Assembly (NCBI GenBank): GCA_026415505.1
Contig: JAOAGY010000023.1
Location: 1-61,267, forward strand
Direction of reading: 5' to 3'
Source of the DNA: Chlorobiota bacterium
Lineage (GTDB): Bacteria > Bacteroidota > Ignavibacteria > Kapaibacteriales > NICIL-2
DNA length: 61,267 nt
The position numbers were made by a program, and so were the translations under genes. Below are positions 60,521 through 61,267 of this stretch, piece after piece; the stretch's first letter is position 1; the number at the start of each line of letters is the position of its first letter. Under the pieces are notes generated by a model, which saw only the letters and a program-made list of their open reading frames with translations, was not told where the DNA came from and made no database searches.

Positions 60521-61267
60521 ATGAACACGAATCCTTTCCTCGATGCACTTGCTCAGCGCGTCATCCTGTTCGATGGCGCGATGGGAACGACAATCCAACG
60601 TTACAACCTCGGCGCCGACGACTTCGGCGGGAAACCATACGAGGGTTGTAACGAGCTGCTCTGTGTGACGCGTCCCGACGTGATCGCCGAGATTCATCGG
60701 GCGTATCTCGACGCAGGAGCCGACGTCATCGAAACGAACTCGTTCGGTTCGTCGGCGATCGTACTTGCCGAATACGGTATTGCCGAGCGTTCCTACGAGC
60801 TGTCGCGTGCCGCTGCCGAACTCGCACGGTCGGTCGCCGATGCTTATTGCACTCCCCAGCGGCGGCGGTTTGTCGCTGGCTCGATGGGACCCGGCACGAA
60901 GCTCCCGTCGCTCGGTCATATCGGGTTCGACCAAGCAGAAGAAGCGTTCTACCTCCAAGCGCGCGGATTGATCGACGGTGGCGCCGATCTGCTCTGCATC
61001 GAAACGTGCCAGGACCCGCTCCAGGTCAAAGCCGCTATTGCCGGTGCAGAACGTGCGATCGCCGAATGGCAACGTTCCTCGCAGCCCGATTGGCGCGCAC
61101 AGACGATTCCCATCATCGTCAGCGTCACGATCGAGACGACCGGCACGATGCTCATGGGAACCGACATCGCGGCAGCGCTGACGACGTTCGAGCCGTACCG
61201 CAGCGTCGTCGCCTTCGGCATGAATTGCGCAACCGGTCCGAAAGAGATGGAAGAGCACATTCGGTAC
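60521..61267 (+). CDS. metH: Methionine synthase, cobalamin-dependent, N-terminal part (truncated by window)
   Basis: The 249 visible residues form the homocysteine-binding domain of MetH: VILFDGAMGTTIQ, NSFGSSAIVLAEYG, AGSMGPGTKLPSLG, and GMNCATGPKEM with the first zinc-ligand Cys. The frame continues past the window. MetH uses methylcobalamin to make methionine from homocysteine, matching the B12-dependent reductase elsewhere in the window. The BetaC-S-methyltransferase family alone (MmuM) is possible, but the sequence style fits MetH. Confidence 0.88.
   Translation, partial: MNTNPFLDALAQRVILFDGAMGTTIQRYNLGADDFGGKPYEGCNELLCVTRPDVIAEIHRAYLDAGADVIETNSFGSSAIVLAEYGIAERSYELSRAAAELARSVADAYCTPQRRRFVAGSMGPGTKLPSLGHIGFDQAEEAFYLQARGLIDGGADLLCIETCQDPLQVKAAIAGAERAIAEWQRSSQPDWRAQTIPIIVSVTIETTGTMLMGTDIAAALTTFEPYRSVVAFGMNCATGPKEMEEHIRY

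Overview
The window looks like the chromosome of a GC-rich (roughly 60%) member of the Bacteroidota/Chlorobiota/Ignavibacteriota lineage, possibly near Kapabacteria; this is inference from content, not a database match. Three things point there. Several genes carry a Bacteroidota-type -7 promoter element, TAnnTTTG (often exactly TATCTTTG). Two secreted proteins end in type IX secretion system (T9SS) sorting-domain-like tails. One envelope protein has a GldM-like architecture. Start codons are rarely preceded by a strong Shine-Dalgarno sequence. Genes are tightly packed, with many 4-nt ATGA/GTGA overlaps.

Layout. 1-5666 (minus): a probable operon of a VWA-OmpA protein, acylphosphatase, SDR oxidoreductase, a patatin fused to a POTRA/outer-membrane barrel, and SixA (cut by the window edge). 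5756-11522 (minus): a small cysteine-rich secreted protein, a GldM-like inner-membrane protein and two related outer-membrane barrel proteins, ending at a strong hairpin terminator. 11623-15114 (minus): B12-dependent ribonucleotide reductase. 15589-24564: small membrane protein, menA, acpS, pyrE, serS, clpP, GNAT, CDF transporter, cdsA, mannose-1-P guanylyltransferase, RlpA-like lipoprotein, a degenerate GIY-YIG protein and a lipoprotein.

25150-31698: M61 peptidase, TPR lipoprotein, DUF3467 protein, murG, a SPOR protein and a T9SS cargo-like protein. 31703-34035 (minus): nuoA-nuoB followed within 2 bp by a type II restriction-modification pair of lower GC. 34136-36405: aminotransferase and dprA. 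37088-43141: sigma-54 response regulator diverging from a GH57 glucan-branching-type enzyme, a lipoprotein and a TonB-dependent receptor. 43138-48144 (minus): coaE, a ComEA-like protein, cysteine desulfurase, a TlpA-like thioredoxin and pheS. 48227-48484: tRNA-Glu and a remnant of a type I-C-like CRISPR array. 48605-52665: secreted PQQ-type sugar dehydrogenase, plsY and guaA. 52859-58672: a TolC-MacA-MacB-like efflux system with one ATPase and two separate permeases. Then come nagZ and the 5' end of metH.

Five intergenic clusters hold about 50 copies of one short palindromic repeat family (about 26 nt each). Its four stem sequences change by compensating substitutions, and in three clusters the copies sit in longer locally duplicated units. 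The items most worth a second look are the restriction-modification pair joined to nuoAB, the CRISPR remnant beside tRNA-Glu, the GldM-like/barrel gene set, and the repeat family.
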